Below are positions 48,216-60,974 of a stretch of 64,000 bases of DNA, piece after piece. Below the pieces are notes generated by a model, which was not told the DNA's origin, ran no database searches, and saw only the letters and a program-made list of their open reading frames with translations. The translations under genes and the position numbers were made by a program. How positions within the stretch are numbered: the stretch's first letter is position 1; every line of letters begins with the position of its first letter. This DNA is from Pseudisothecium myosuroides (Eukaryota; Streptophyta; Bryopsida; Hypnales; Lembophyllaceae), in NCBI GenBank assembly GCA_951799445.1, contig OX637290.1:3536501-3600500 (forward strand), written 5' to 3'.

Positions 48216-51200
48216 ATGGATGACGTAGGAGACATTTTCGAGGTTCTTAACCTCGATGATCTTGTTTCTGATGAGGAAATTGAGTTTAATTTACCACCGC
48301 TTTTAGAAGGTGATGATGAAGCTTATGGTGGAGAGTATGTGATTGGAAATGAAGAAGAATATTTGGACCCTTCTTCATTTTTGCATACGACGTATTATTC
48401 CTTCAAAAAGGGATTGGGAAATTATTTTGTTGATTGGTGCAATGGAAGGATAGTGCCTTCGGCGGAGGATATCAACACTTTGGATCCTAATTTCTTTAGC
48501 CAAGATGGAGCTTCATTAGAAGCATGGCACAAAGGAATTTTGAAAAAGTGGGAAAGGTATGGAAGAGTCTTTGGAGTACGAATTGGGACAAATGGAGAAG
48601 CGCGCTTATTCAATAAGAAGCATCCCCATCTTTTCATCCCATATGTTGAGGAATGGCCCTCAATTGTTTTAAAAGCGCATCATGGAGGTGAAAGACATCT
48701 TGCATATAAGGAAACAATTGCAAAAATTGGGGAGGAAGGGTGGGTCGTGGGCACACAATTGAATGGCATCCCAAAACCTTTTATTGAAAAAGTCATTAGC
48801 TCATGTTTGGGTTGTCAACATGGACATCAAGCACATGAAAGGTCAATTCGTCAATTGCGACAATACAATGCAAAGTATACAATGCCTTTGGCAGAGGTGG
48901 AGGGCTTCTTGAATAACTTGAAAGCCCAACACTCGGTGTGCTTGAAACCGATTCATAAATATTCCCGGGTGAAGCCTTTTGCATCGAAGGTTTTCATATA
49001 TGTATGTCACCGTGGAATAAAATTCCAAGGTAAATCAAATGACATTGGAGGGTTGAACGATAGAGAAAAACAATATTCAACCGCCAAATATGTGGAGTGC
49101 AAATTTTATGTGAAAGTCATTTATCCGGATGAAGAGGGCCGGGATATTGAGATTCATGTGAATGAAGAACACAATGGACATGAACCAGGCTCAATGACTG
49201 ATTGTTATTTTTTGCCCGTTCATCAAAGTGCATAAATAATTGTGCTGAGATGTTACAAAGCTTAAATAACATCCAATTAGCACTAGCATATTCAAAAAGG
49301 TGTGAAGACATCTTGCGCGAAACCGCTCCTTTGCATGAACAAAAAACATTTCGTTTCTTTTTGGATCCAAAAGAAGCATCAGCCCTCTCCTATCGGCTTC
49401 AAATGCATGAAAGATGTGGTGAAGATGACTATGATGTAGTACAACAAACAATTCCCAAATGGATTGAAAAGAAGAGGGTGATTTTTTATCAATCATACGA
49501 TCCTTTAAATGCAGATCCTAATAAGCGGCCGTTTGTGTTAGTAATGCAAACTGAAGAGATGCTCAAGCGTGCAAATACTATAACTCCAAACTCAGCATGG
49601 GTGATTGACTCTACATTCAAAACCAATCAATGGGGCATGCCGTTATTTGCTGGAATGTGCCCCAATTTGAGCGGTTTGGGTATGCCTATTTTCATCATGC
49701 TTTGTAGTGATGATAATGAAAGTGGCCAAGTGGGAACAGCATTGTGGCTTACTATTAAAGTTGTGTTTCAAAATATGGGTACAATCCGACCGAACGCAAT
49801 AGTAATTGATAAAGACAAAACTTCAAGGATTGCTATAATGAGGGCGATCAGTGAAGATGTTTGGTGTTGGGAAGACCAAACAATTGGAGGAATTCAAATA
49901 AGGTGTAGATTGCTTTTGTGTTGGTTTCATGCCAAAAAGGCATGGGTGGACCATTTGTTGCCTAAAGTGCATGAGGGGCTTCGCAACGATTTATACAAAG
50001 GAATGTGCTCTATGTTAGAGGCAATTACTGAAGACGAATTCAATGGAGCATATGGAAGAATGAAAACCCAATATGCTAATAATGCAAGTGTATTAAAGTA
50101 TATTGAACAAGGATGGGCAGGGCGTAGCAGTCCTTGGAAACTTATGTGGCCTAGATGGGCTAGGATGTTTAAGCATGGACATGCAAACACCACAAACCTT
50201 GTGGAACGCATGTGGCAATATGTGAAATACACCTTACTAGATGGGAAAGTCAATCGACGACTGGATGAATTGATTTTTGCACTAATAGGTAATCCGGATA
50301 CTGGACGGCGATTTGGAGGACTGACATTAGATGAGCATTACAATAATGCTCATTGGTTGAGTGAATCACGAAAGTAATCCATTAGAGGAGGAGATAAGGG
50401 TAGAACAGCGAGATTGCAGAAGGCCAAAAAATTGGTCCAACGGTATAAAGAAGACCGATCAACAAATTTGGAAGTGATTGATCCATGTCATTTGGAGTTT
50501 GCGTTCCGAAGTCAAACCGTGTCAAATAAATGGTATATAGTTAGTTTATCTCGTGAATGGTGCGAGTGTAACGACTATGGTCCAATATGTAAACACATGT
50601 TGGCTGTAAAACAAATTGTTGATGAGGAATATCAACATTTGTTTGATTTACTACCGGGCATATATGAACCTCGTGGATTTATCCATGACTTGGAAGATTT
50701 TGATGGAGATGCATGTGTGGATCCGATTGGAGGTTCAGATGAAGGCCCAAGTGGGAGTTTTGGTGAGGGTCCAAGTGGGGGTTCAAGTGAAGATCCTAAC
50801 GAAGATACAATCGACGAACCTTCCCTAAATCCTAATGATAACAATGAGTTCATAAAAGAGATGTTTTTAAATATCTCGAATATGACGGCATCCCAAAATA
50901 TTCCAAGGGAAAGATATGCGAGTTTGACAATGGAGAAACGCAATGCCTTGAAGAGCGCTGGAGAAATGTTTATGGCCGTTTTTCAAGAATCTATGGGTTT
51001 GGAATTGAGACCAAGTCAAATATTCATGCCAAGGGAAGGTGGAAGTATCACCCCGTTGCAAGAGAATGTTACAAATACAAGACTTGGACATGGGAGTCAA
51101 AAGAAAAAACGAAGATTACATTATGAAAATTCAAGTGGCGGAGAAGCAGATGTGGTACAATCTCCAAGACCTAACGGTGGAATCAAGTTACAACGTCGCA

Positions 51201-51430
51201 GACAACTTGTGCAAAAGAAGCGGACAAGGGTGAAATTGCCAAAGCTTTGTAGAAGTCAATGTCCTAATTGTGAGGGATTGAATATATTTTTCAATGGGGT
51301 TACTGTCATTGAGTGCCACAATTGCCAGTTTACAATAGTAAGAGAGGGTCAAAGTATTACACCAGAGACTCAAGAATGTGAGGTTGAACAGGACGTGGAA
51401 TTGTTTTTTAAGGAGTTGAATATATATTAG
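48216..51430 (+). pseudogene. Mutator-like transposase with SWIM domain, broken
   Basis: The ATG at 48216 lies about 75 bases after a TTGTGCAG acceptor, so a 5'UTR intron is likely. The protein (about 1,070 residues) has an acidic N-terminus and an HHCC-like segment at residues 155-200 (AHHGGERH … CLGC). A WRKY/GCM-like zinc region follows at about 264-322 (C264, C295, H319, H322). The DDE core has WVIDSTFKTNQ (first Asp), AIVIDKDKTS (second Asp), LLCWFHAKKAW (the CxxH motif) and TTNLVERMW (Glu). Next come the SWIM motif WCECNDYGPICKHM and a C-terminal zinc ribbon (CPNC … CHNC). The frame is lost near 49231, where one base seems missing after PVHQS, and an in-frame TAA sits at 50375-50377. 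MULE transposases cut and paste the element through its inverted ends; this copy should be inactive unless the breaks are sequence errors. Confidence 0.85.
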
Positions 51431-51715
51431 GAAGGTAGATGAAAATCTTGTTTTATCTCAAACTAGTTGTTTGGTGTTATTTATTTAATGAAAATTAAAA
51501 TTATAGCAGTTTTAACTGCTAGTTTATTATATTTATTGTATTTGCATATATTATGTGCAAAATTTGTATTATTTTTTTTATTGCTTGCTTCAATAATATG
51601 TATGCATCATGTATATATTCAAAGTTTTGTTTTATATGTGTTTATGGCAATTCCAATGTACATTTGTATTTGAATATGTTTTAAAAGTTAAAGAATGTTC
51701 AAAGCTTCTTAATTC

Positions 51716-51768
51716 ACATGTGACTAATGTCACTTACCTCAAAAGTAGGGGTTAGTGACATTAGTAAA
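51716..51768. repeat. Small hairpin with GTGACATTAGT arms
   Basis: GACTAATGTCACTTACC pairs with GGTTAGTGACATTAGT around an AAAAGTA-like loop, just downstream of the transposase. A related hairpin occurs at 52553-52600. Confidence 0.6.
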
Positions 51769-52590
51769 ATGTAAACTAATTTTTTTGAAAACTTAATTTT
51801 ATTTAAACATTTAAAGTAAAAACGAGTATGCATGCAATATGAATTTAGTTTGAAAGTGTAAATGAACTCATTTTCAAAACCATCACAAACATTAGCCCAT
51901 AAGTGACTAAAGGCTTTGAGCAATACTGGAAGCGCTTATAAACTGATGTTTCTTTAACCATTTTGTAGCTTCAACTCCAAAGAGTATATATATGTCATCC
52001 TTAATAAAGGACATTCCGTACAATTTAATTTCAAAATAAATGCATAGATATTTTTCAAATGAATTTAAAAAATGAAAATTCTCAAATTCACAAAAATTAC
52101 AATTTGAATACTTTCATTTTGTAATGTTGCACATTATGCAAAACATGATTCAATGTTGTACATGAAGTTCTTTTGGCCCATCATTCCAACATTCATGAGA
52201 TTATGAGAATTTTTTGTTTTTGATATGATTAAAATAATAATATCATATATCTAACTTGATGTATATATAAAAATTGGACATTCCTAATTTCAAATTCTAT
52301 GTATATGTTATCTATGATTACATTCATTGTATAAATTTCCATCTTAAATTTTTTTAACTAAACTAGATGAATGATTGCAAATCACCAATATTTTGCATAA
52401 AAAATTATCCACAAAGATGGTCTTGCATTAGGACAATATTGTTATAAGTGCATGTTAATTAATTTTAAATGGGTTTAAAGTTCCATTATCACAATGTCTT
52501 GTTTAGGTAGAAGGTCATTTAGACATTAAACTTAAAAAATAAATGTAAAGTTTGATTAATGTCACTGACTCCTTAAATAGAAGTCAGTAA
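51769..52590. other. AT-rich 3' part of the MULE
   Basis: No gene. Contains the second small hairpin at 52553-52600 (TTAATGTCACTGACT … GTCAGTAACATTA). Confidence 0.5.
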
Positions 52591-52597
52591 CATTAGT

Positions 52598-53085
52598 CAC
52601 AAAACTCCAGAAAATATGGTTTAGATGTGACTTTTTATTGGACTCAAGGAAAATTTATTGATAAATATTTCAAGATGTTTCACCTACCCAAAATTTAGAT
52701 CCAGCCTTATCACAAAGCTCCAAAAAATATGAAACAACTTGGTTTAGATGTGACTTTTTATTGGGCTCAAGGAAAATTTATTGATAAATATTTCAAGATG
52801 TTTCACCTACCCAAAATTTAGATCCAGCCTTATCACAAAGCTCCAAAAAATATGAAACAACTTGGTTTAGATGTGACTTTTTATCGGGCTCAAGGAAAAT
52901 TTACTGATAAATATTTCAAGATGTTTCACCTACCCAAAATTTAGATCCAGCCTTATCACAAAGCTCCAAAAAATATGGAACAACTTGGATTAGATGTGAC
53001 TTTTTATCGGGCTCAAGGAAAATTTACTGATAAATATTTCAAGTTGTTTCACCTACCCAAAATTCAGATTTAGCTTTATCAAAAT
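52598..53085 (+). repeat. 123-bp tandem array, four copies
   Basis: Units start near 52588, 52711, 52834 and 52957 with constant 123-bp spacing (CACAAAGCTCCAAAAAATAT, TTTAGATGTGACTTTTTAT, TTTCACCTACCCAAAATTTA). The first copy is shorter and the last is more diverged. Confidence 0.9.
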
Positions 53086-53224
53086 AAACCTGGTTTGAAC
53101 AAATAGCCTGGTTGCTTAGTTGCTTGGGGAGATGTGATAACCAACATGTATGCTAATCATGACCTTCTGCCTTGTAATCATGAACTTGATTCCCTCGTCA
53201 AAGGAGCCTGGCCTGTCAAGCCAG

Positions 53225-53345
53225 CCAACATACCCCCCCCCAACTGCCCTTCCATCAGAGCCGTCCCTCCATCTGAAGGGCTCAGATGGAAGGAGCCCAC
53301 CCTCGAACTCGAGGGTGGCTGGTTGCTTGGGTCGGGGACTCTGCC
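53225..53345 (-). repeat. Right terminal inverted repeat of the MULE
   Basis: Complement of the left terminal repeat, with the same two small palindromes and a C10 run at 53231-53240. Confidence 0.75.
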
Positions 53346-53704
53346 TACAGTCAACCGAGGGGCGGACTTTCCATTGTTTTCAACTGGAGTGAACGTTGCT
53401 TACGATATATAGTATATGGAGGGGTTGCATTATTGTCCACCAGTGTGTCAAACAATATATGGTAGTTCTTTCCAGCATCTTCTATCAGAAGTTACCCTTC
53501 TTAAGCCGCTCCGATCCAGCTGAAGGCAACAAAACTCTTTTCTCAGATCCCTTGCAGCAGCTTTAATTAGTATCTGTTTTGGAATTTGTTCGGTTTGCTT
53601 TCTCTGTCATTGATGCCACCGAATGCTTTGGAGTATTCCACACAAATGTTCAGCGTGTCCAGAAGTGTGGGACACTATCAAGCTGTTAAATTTTGAGGCT
53701 GAAG

Positions 53705-53713
53705 TATATAAGA
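53705..53713 (+). promoter_or_regulatory. TATA box of the large GTPase gene
   Basis: TATATAAGAG lies about 75 bases before a first-exon donor (ACTGAG/GTGAGT at 53787), placing the transcription start near 53735. Confidence 0.6.
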
Positions 53714-53734
53714 GAAGGACATTTGCGGTTGTCC

Positions 53735-54189
53735 ACAGAATCACAAGTCGGAGACTAGGAGCGATTTTCTTCAAAGACAGACTGAGGTGAGTTTCTTACC
53801 TACTTTCTTCTTACACTACTACTTTTATGGTTTGATTTTTTCCTGTGCTTCTCTTTCTGTTTTCAAGAGTTAGGACTAACTAAGTTCAGGAGGTACGTTT
53901 GTCTTGATTCTGTCAAGATCTACATGAAGTTTTGTAACAGGCTTGCAACAAGATGTCTGTCCTGTGCTTGCCATGCAATTCGATTTGTCAAATTCGTTGA
54001 GTTAATTTGTTACTTATGCATGTCAATTCTTGAAGCACCGGGTGTGGGGTATGCATTTAAGTGAAGACACAAGATAATTCTTTCTCTTTTCTTAGTGTTT
54101 TAATTTGAGACGGCAGGTACAACAGGGGCAAAATTCAGCTTGGAGACCATAATCCAAGTTGTTGAAACGGGAGCTTGTCAGTGCGTATC
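53735..54189 (+). other. 5'UTR with intron of the large GTPase gene
   Basis: Untranslated exon of about 50 bases, donor at 53787 and acceptor GACGGCAG at about 54117, then about 70 bases of leader before the ATG at 54190. Leader introns of this kind are common in expressed plant genes. Confidence 0.5.
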
Positions 54190-57100
54190 ATGGAGTCTGA
54201 TGCTGTTTTCGAAGGAGTGAGCTTTGGACAAGCCCTACGAGGGACCTACGTCAATGGTCTCTGTGAGTTGATTGGGAGCAAGCGAGCCTCAAAGCAGTTG
54301 CTTCGGCCCCCTAAGATATGTGAGTTTTTGAAACCGGATCAACCTTTCAGGATGGAGAGTATATCTTCTTCGAGCATTCAGGCAGGCGAGAAGTTTTGTG
54401 AGTTGTTGTCCAATTCTGGATGGACAGTTGCATTAAGTGCTTCTGCAGCTTTCTTTGGGCTTGGCCGTGTGACGATCTCTGGGGGAGTGGGCCAAGACAG
54501 AGCAAAGGAGATGACGTCCCGTTCTGATGTGTTGACCTCGGAGGCATTCCACTTGCGATATTGGTATGTTCCAAAAGCTTCATTCAGTATACCCCGCAAT
54601 CAGATGCTGTTGAGTGAAGAGGCCTTAGCTGACATGCGTCTTATACATACAATCGAAGGTGCTGAGACATTTTTGTCTCATTATAATTCACATGTTTCAT
54701 CTGGAAGATATCATATCGGAGGAGTCCTGTTAAAAGGTGTAGCAATCAAGTCAAATTCTGAGACGACCTTAGAAAGCTTGTTGGACAAGGTTTCCTCAAA
54801 GGCCAACGCTGAAGCTTGTTACGAGAAAGTTAAGAGTGGCGTGAAGGTTGTTAATGTGGACAGCAAGAATTCTTACTCAACCAGCAAGCAATCTTCTACC
54901 AGCAAGCAATATTTCACTGACCGTCAACAAGCGAGTGTGAGATGTGTTCACATTTCATTAGGTCCTCAGATGGATGATGAAGTCAAATTTCAGACTGAAT
55001 TGAATGACAAGTCTACATGGCACATCATCGATTCAAGTGACACAACCGAACTTATACCAGTCTGGGAGATTGCATTAATGGAGAGTAGTGGCGGACTTCG
55101 TGAAGCCTGTAATGTTCTCCGTGAAGCCTGGGAGAGGTCAGTTGAAAGCTCTGTTGCTTGCAAAACTGGTAGAGTCTATGAGCTATGGCGTCAATCCGAG
55201 CAGCAAGCTCGCACTCTCAAGGTCACAGATTTGCTCACAGAGCTGCGGATATCATCTTCTTCTGAAACCAGGCTGGATATTCAACTTTCAGACCTATGGC
55301 ATGCAACCTCCGATAGAATAAAGTCGGATGATTCTGTACCAACATCTGACAAGTTGCGCTTATTTCGTGACCATGACTTCCAACTTCTCTTGGATAGAAT
55401 AGTTAAGTCAATTGATGGTGCAGCAAAGATCTTTTTAAGAAGCATAATAGACCTGGATATGCAGAAACTGCTGGAGGAGCAAAATATTGTCTTGAGTTCA
55501 TCTGTATCAACTTTCATACAAAGTGAGGCTCAAAACAAATCTATTACGAATAGGTTGCCTCCTTTGGAAGTATCACCGAATCCTGAACTATTGGATCAAG
55601 CATCGCCAAGGTTGGGTGAGAAAGATAAGGCTGCTACATCAGCCTTACAAGAAGGTACTACAACTACTTGCATTTCTTGCAAATTCTGCATTTTTTTGGC
55701 AGGAAAGTTTAGATTTCTATAATGTAGAAATTCAAATATTATTGTTATTTTGGACTAAAATGTCATGGGCTTGTTGGATTTAGCGAGTCTCTCACCACTA
55801 ATTAGCAATTTTGTACTAAGCATTTGATCGTTGTAGAATTAATGTCATGCCTCATTCACATTCATCATAGATTTCTAATGCAAGTGTTTTGAAATGTTTG
55901 TAGCAGACATCGATGATGTACGATACAATTCTTATAACAAGAGTTCTGGCTTATACACATATGGAGGTGATTTTTTGGCTGATCGTCATGTTGCAGTATC
56001 CTCTAAAGATCCTTATAAAGGAATGATGGATCGTATGAAACATCGTCAGGATCCATTTGCAACTACTAAGGATGATGATGAAAAATCTAACAAAGATGAT
56101 GACGACTTCTATGGAAGTGATGCCGAGAGCGTTGACTTCAACCTTAATACCAAGTGCCAATTCAAAGCTTTGATGCAACTCTTGCGGGGCTCAGATGTGG
56201 TTGTTCAAATTGCTCTATTGCAGCTACTACTTGAAGAGCGTTTTGCTATACCGCTTGTGATCCCGTGCGCTGAAGATTCTTACGATTTTTGTCACCTAAC
56301 AGAGGCTCTCAAATTCACTCGAGTGAAACTAGCAAACCAAGAAATTATGAAACCTTCAATTGCTGAGAATACAAGCCTACCACGTGTAGTATTTGTTTCA
56401 AATAGAGGGGTTTTGTCTCAACGAGAAGGTGTAGACATGGCATGTGCGGTGATGAATTGTCGATATCCAAGTGAGTCTGTCAAGAATGAATCTGGAGCTG
56501 ATTCTGCTATTTTGGAGCTTGGAGTCGGCTTTCTAAAAACTGCCACGGGGAAAACTTTGGAACATGTACCTTGCCTTGCTTTCCATGTATGGGGTGACCA
56601 CAACAAACTGGCGTCGATTTTGGAGAAGGTTGTAGATATTGTGATCATTGAAATGGATCCGAATATGCAACCAAGCATGCCATTATGGAATAGTTCCAGA
56701 CAATGTGCCACACTCTTTTGGAGTATCAGTTCAGAAGGTAAAGGTCGTGACAGAGCCTCTAATCACATATGGGGAAACTTCAAAGAGATCACCAAAGGCA
56801 TCAATCAGTATGTATTGAAAAGGATCAAATTGCAAGAGTCCGAAGGTGGAGGAATGACTTTGGTTAAGTGCGTGAGCTCCCTTGCTCCATTGAATGAAAA
56901 GAAAGTGATTTTCAATATTGAGCAACTTGATTCAATCCAGTTGGACAGAGTGAGAGCTTCTTTATCATTGCAAAACATCTTCACCGAAGAAGCAAAATTC
57001 TTTTTTGAATCACTAGAGAAGAGAGGGAGAGGGCAGGAATTCCAAGAAAAAATGAAGGAATGTAAAGAAAAACGAAGAAGACTAGCCAATGACATCTACA

Positions 57101-60100
57101 AATTGCCAATTCTGCAGTTTTTTGTTCACTGTCTTGAGGAGACGGACCTTGTGAAGAGGAGCCTCAGCATTGGGCACTTGCAGCTTTTGATTGACCGAAA
57201 ATCGCAACGAATGCTTGACAAGGTGAAAGTTCCTTTTGCAAATTTAACTCCGCATAAGGTAGCAGATTCTATAGTACGTGGTGATGAGATTGCCAAAACG
57301 GAGCATGTGGATCAGATGTTTGGTTTGGAGCTCCTCTGGCGTGAATTGAGTCACATATTTGTAGCACATCCTAAACGTCATATGCATTTACCAATGTTGG
57401 CTGCACACCACTTGTTGGACGGCTTTCCATTAGAGATTTTAGATGGTGATGCAACCTATTTTCATAAATTGTGGGTGAACGCCGTTCTTTTTAGACTCGA
57501 TATTGAACTCAATGCCTTACTTGGACACAAACCCAAGGTGTTTGTGTTGAGTGTGATAGGGCTTCAAAGCAGTGGTAAGTCCACTCTGCTCAATATCATG
57601 TTTGGTACGAAATTGGAAACAAGCGCAGGCCTCTGTACCCGCGGGGTGTTTCTTCAGCTTGTGAAATCAGAGTGGCCAGAATTTGACTACGTGCTCATTC
57701 TGGATACAATGGGTATGAGGTCACCGGAGTCTTTTGGCCTTTGGGATAAGGATGCACAAGATAATCGATTGGCAGCCTTTGCTATTCTTCCAGCTGATGC
57801 TTGTATTATCATGGTTACTAACGAAGACGACAATGGACTGAAGGAGATATTACCTATGGTGATGTTGGCGTCCAAGGGATCTGCTTTGGCTGAGAAAAAT
57901 AGTAGAAAAATGCAAGCAAAATTGTTCTTTGTGTACAGGAGTGTTGACATTAATGATGTGCATAAGTTTGCAAAAAACCAAAGAAAGCTTCAAGAAGAGT
58001 TGAGAAGTGCTTCCTCTGCAATTGCTAATTTCAACATTGGTGAAACTAGTGAATCAGTTTCGGAACCAGAATGCGACAACGAGAGCCTTCTAAGCAGCTT
58101 TTTCATTAATATTGAAGATGAGAAGCAGAGTGATGTGAAATATTTTGGAAATCACAAGAAAGGAACTAATCCTCCTGGAGATGTCCCAGATTTTGAGTAT
58201 GGTTCGAAGGTGGTAGAGTTGCGATATTACATCCATGAGCGTGTTTTGGACAAAGGCCGTTGGAATGCTCAAGAGTTGATGGATTGGAAGTTCTTTTTGG
58301 AAATTGTCTGGGATAGCATTTCTGACTCGGATTTTGAGTTAAGCTTTTTGAATCATATTGAACACTCAAACTATCAGTACATGCAAATGAGATTGGCAAC
58401 TTGCCGACGAAAGGTGGGAAAGACATGGCAGGATGAGTTTGAGCTTCTAACAAAGAAACATGAAGATGAACAATTTCATGACCAGGTGTCATCATCAACA
58501 ACCTTATGGAACACCTTGAAGACCCAAGTCAAAAAAAATGTGACGGAAGAAGAAAATGAGGTATCGCACATTCTTTCTCTAAAGCATCACCAGAAATGGA
58601 AGTCCCAAGAAACTGAGAGATGGGAAGCTGATAGTCTGGAATACCAGAGACACTGGTATATTCAGCTTCAAGGTTTCATTGAAGGTGTGTTGAAATTTGA
58701 TCTTGTTGTGAAGGATTATACAAACATGATACAACAAGAAATGTCTGACGCTGGGCCTAAGCATCATTCAAATATTGATTCGGATGATAGAAAGAAAAGG
58801 ATGGAGGAGGATTTTGAATCGATTTTTATGCGCATACTGCAAGATGCCGCACGCAAGCACCCAGCCATGGCAATGCAGGTGAAGAGAAAAATTCACAAGA
58901 TATATAATGAGCATCCAGTGCTTAGTAGGAAATTCGACTTCAATGAAAAAAGTACAGTGCTTAGTAGGAACTGCGACTTCAATGAAAAAAGTACAGTGCT
59001 TAGTAGGAACTTCGACTTCAATGAAAAAAGTACAGTGCTTTGTAGGAAAAGCGACGTCATTGAAACAAGTATAAATTACTATCAATTCTTTACAGAAATA
59101 AAGAATACTGCAAGTGCAGCATGGAAGAAAGTTTCTGGTTTACTGCCGAGTTCTGATGCTAAGGCTCATGAGCTCGAATTTCATACCTTGATATCCAGGG
59201 TGCACTCCTGTCTAGAAGGTGCAAAGCAGTATTCAGATCACTTTGTGCAAGAGATGATCCAAGAGACACTTGCTTTGTCAACAAGCGCAGGAAAATCAAA
59301 ACGTGTTCAATATCTCATGCACAAAGTTGTGAAGGAACTGTTGGAGAAAGAATTCCAAAGAATTCAAGAGCAATGGGATTCGAATCACAATGTTTCCAAA
59401 CGACTAGAGACTCAACGAGAGTATCTTTGGGCTTTTTTCCAAAACCTTGCGAATAGAGTCGATGGAACCAATATGTTATCCATGGCATTCTGTCGCAATA
59501 TGTTGCATCAACAACACTTGATGGGTGCTTACGAGGAACGAATCGCAAGAATTGTCTCCGACAAAATTCGGAGTGAGAGATGGTTGTCTGATGGGTTTGT
59601 TATGAGGGCTCATCTGGACCTTCACTTGATTGATCTAATTGAAGAGAAGAACTTTGATTATCTTCTTGAGTGTGTTTCTAATGGAGTTTGGCATTATAAA
59701 GTTGTACTGGACAGGTTCATTGAACGTGAGATTATGAAACAGAGTGCGAATTTCAATAACCAGACCCAACTGAAAGGTGCACTCTATGAAGCCGTGAAAA
59801 ATGCAGTAATTGAAGCGGAGCGTCCTACAGCTGTTCCACGACCAAAGCTTCTTGTCTTTCAACGAAGCATTGTCAAATCTCTTAGTCATATATCTGGGGA
59901 ACTTTCTCGACTAATCTCCATCAACGTGAGTGAGAAAATGTGCGAAAAGTATGGGAATGATATTGATTTTGGCAAAATTTGTGATGACGTGTCGGAGAAG
60001 ATACGCAACATTTCTATCCAAATAAGCTCTTCCAACATCCAAAAAGTGGTTGACATGGTGCATGCGAGATTGATCGACTCCAAGCTAGATGCTGCCCGAC

Positions 60101-60291
60101 CTCGCTGTGATGAAATGTGTCCTCGTTGTTGGGTTACTTGCATGAATCCAGTCAATCATTCTGGCAAACATGATTCACTTCACCAACCCCAAGGTCTTTG
60201 TGGAATTGGAGTAGAAAAACGACAGTCGTCGACACCATTAATTCAAAAATTTTGGGATATGTCGGAAGGCAAGAGGTTGGAACTATCGTAG
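54190..60291 (+). CDS. MACPF-like/VLIG-type very large GTPase
   Basis: Exon 1 is 54190-55654 and exon 2 starts at 55904; the GAAG/GTACT donor and TTTGTAG acceptor leave matching phases (489th codon GCA). Residues 1-488 hold a MACPF-like region (AETFLSHYNSHVSSGRYHIGG resembles the MACPF signature with Asn for Gly). An acidic DEKSNKDDDD stretch follows. The G domain has G1 GLQSSGKSTLLN at about residue 1041, DTMGMRSPE (G3) at about 1089 and a DNRLAAFAI segment typical of VLIG GTPases. Then come long helical regions and a Cys/His cluster (CDEMCPRCW … HSGKHDSLHQPQG). A TAG ends it at residue 1950, yet the same frame continues with family-like sequence to 60597. Animal VLIGs are interferon-induced cytosolic or nuclear proteins; the plant role is unknown, and immunity is only a guess. 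The start is the first ATG after the leader intron. Confidence 0.8.
58918..59073 (+). repeat. Four in-frame 39-bp repeats inside the GTPase gene
   Basis: Encodes VLSRKFDFNEKST and three variants at 58918, 58957, 58996 and 59035. The first three are nearly identical in DNA and the fourth is diverged. The frame is kept, so this is a recent coding minisatellite. Confidence 0.95.
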
Positions 60292-60597
60292 CCTTCATGT
60301 GAGAAGTGCATTGAATTAAATTATTTCATGGAAGAGCCTGGATCACCTGACACGCTAGTCTCATACCAAGATTGGACAAATCATTTTTCCACATGGGCTC
60401 TTCCCTCTAGTGACTTGGGCAGAACAGTTCAACTAAGGGAGTACATCTTTGCAACATACCAAAGGAAGCTCCTCGACAAATACAATGCCTTGCAGAATGT
60501 GCATTTGGAGGCATGTAGTGACATCCCTCGTGAATATTCCAAGCCGAAGCTTGGTGAACTGAGACAGACGCTTGAGCTTGTCACTTTGATTGGGTAA
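60292..60597 (+). CDS. C-terminal continuation of the large GTPase beyond an in-frame TAG
   Basis: In the same frame as exon 2, without indel, it reads PSCEKCIELNYFMEEPGS, then a DWTNHFSTW segment and a VQLREYIFATYQRKLLDKYN segment, and stops at 60595-60597. The paired cysteines follow the Cys/His cluster before the stop, so the natural protein probably had about 2,050 residues. TAG CCT is not the leaky plant context (CARYYA), so readthrough is not predicted. The stop looks like a point mutation, an allele or a sequence error. Confidence 0.65.
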   Translation, partial: PSCEKCIELNYFMEEPGSPDTLVSYQDWTNHFSTWALPSSDLGRTVQLREYIFATYQRKLLDKYNALQNVHLEACSDIPREYSKPKLGELRQTLELVTLIG

Positions 60598-60974
60598 TTA
60601 GCCTTGTCCTCTGATGGATCTTGCTATTTGGAAGACCATCACTGCAGGGCAAGAATATGTGTAGGTTTATGTCTAGCCATTGGAATGATTGAGATGATGG
60701 TGGAACAATCAGATGGCTAGGTGAGAGAGTAATTGCAGAAACCAAAAAAAAAGCTTTGAGTTCAGGAAAGATTTTCTAGAAGATGGTCCATGAACTATTT
60801 AAGAGTGTTATGTAAGTTATGTTCAAGTTTATTTCATAATGCAAAGTTTTAAGGATAAATAGTGATGGAAGAACTGCCTACAGTTATTCAAAATGTTTCC
60901 CAGCTCATGAATTTTCTTTGGTTTCATTGTTATTATATTTTGAAACCCAACACTATTGAGTATGACAGTCCTAC

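Larger units (their letters stand above)
46110..53345 (+). mobile_element. Mutator-like element (MULE), about 7.2 kb
   Basis: The terminal regions 46110-46225 and 53225-53345 are inverted copies: CCTCGAGTTCGAGG, GGGCTCCYTCCATCTG, CCCTTCAGATGGAGGGACGG and a GATGGAAGGG run ending in poly-G/poly-C. Between them lie subterminal tandem arrays, the transposase (48216-51430) and 3' tandem arrays. The outer border and the expected 9-11 bp target duplication could not be fixed. Confidence 0.8.
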
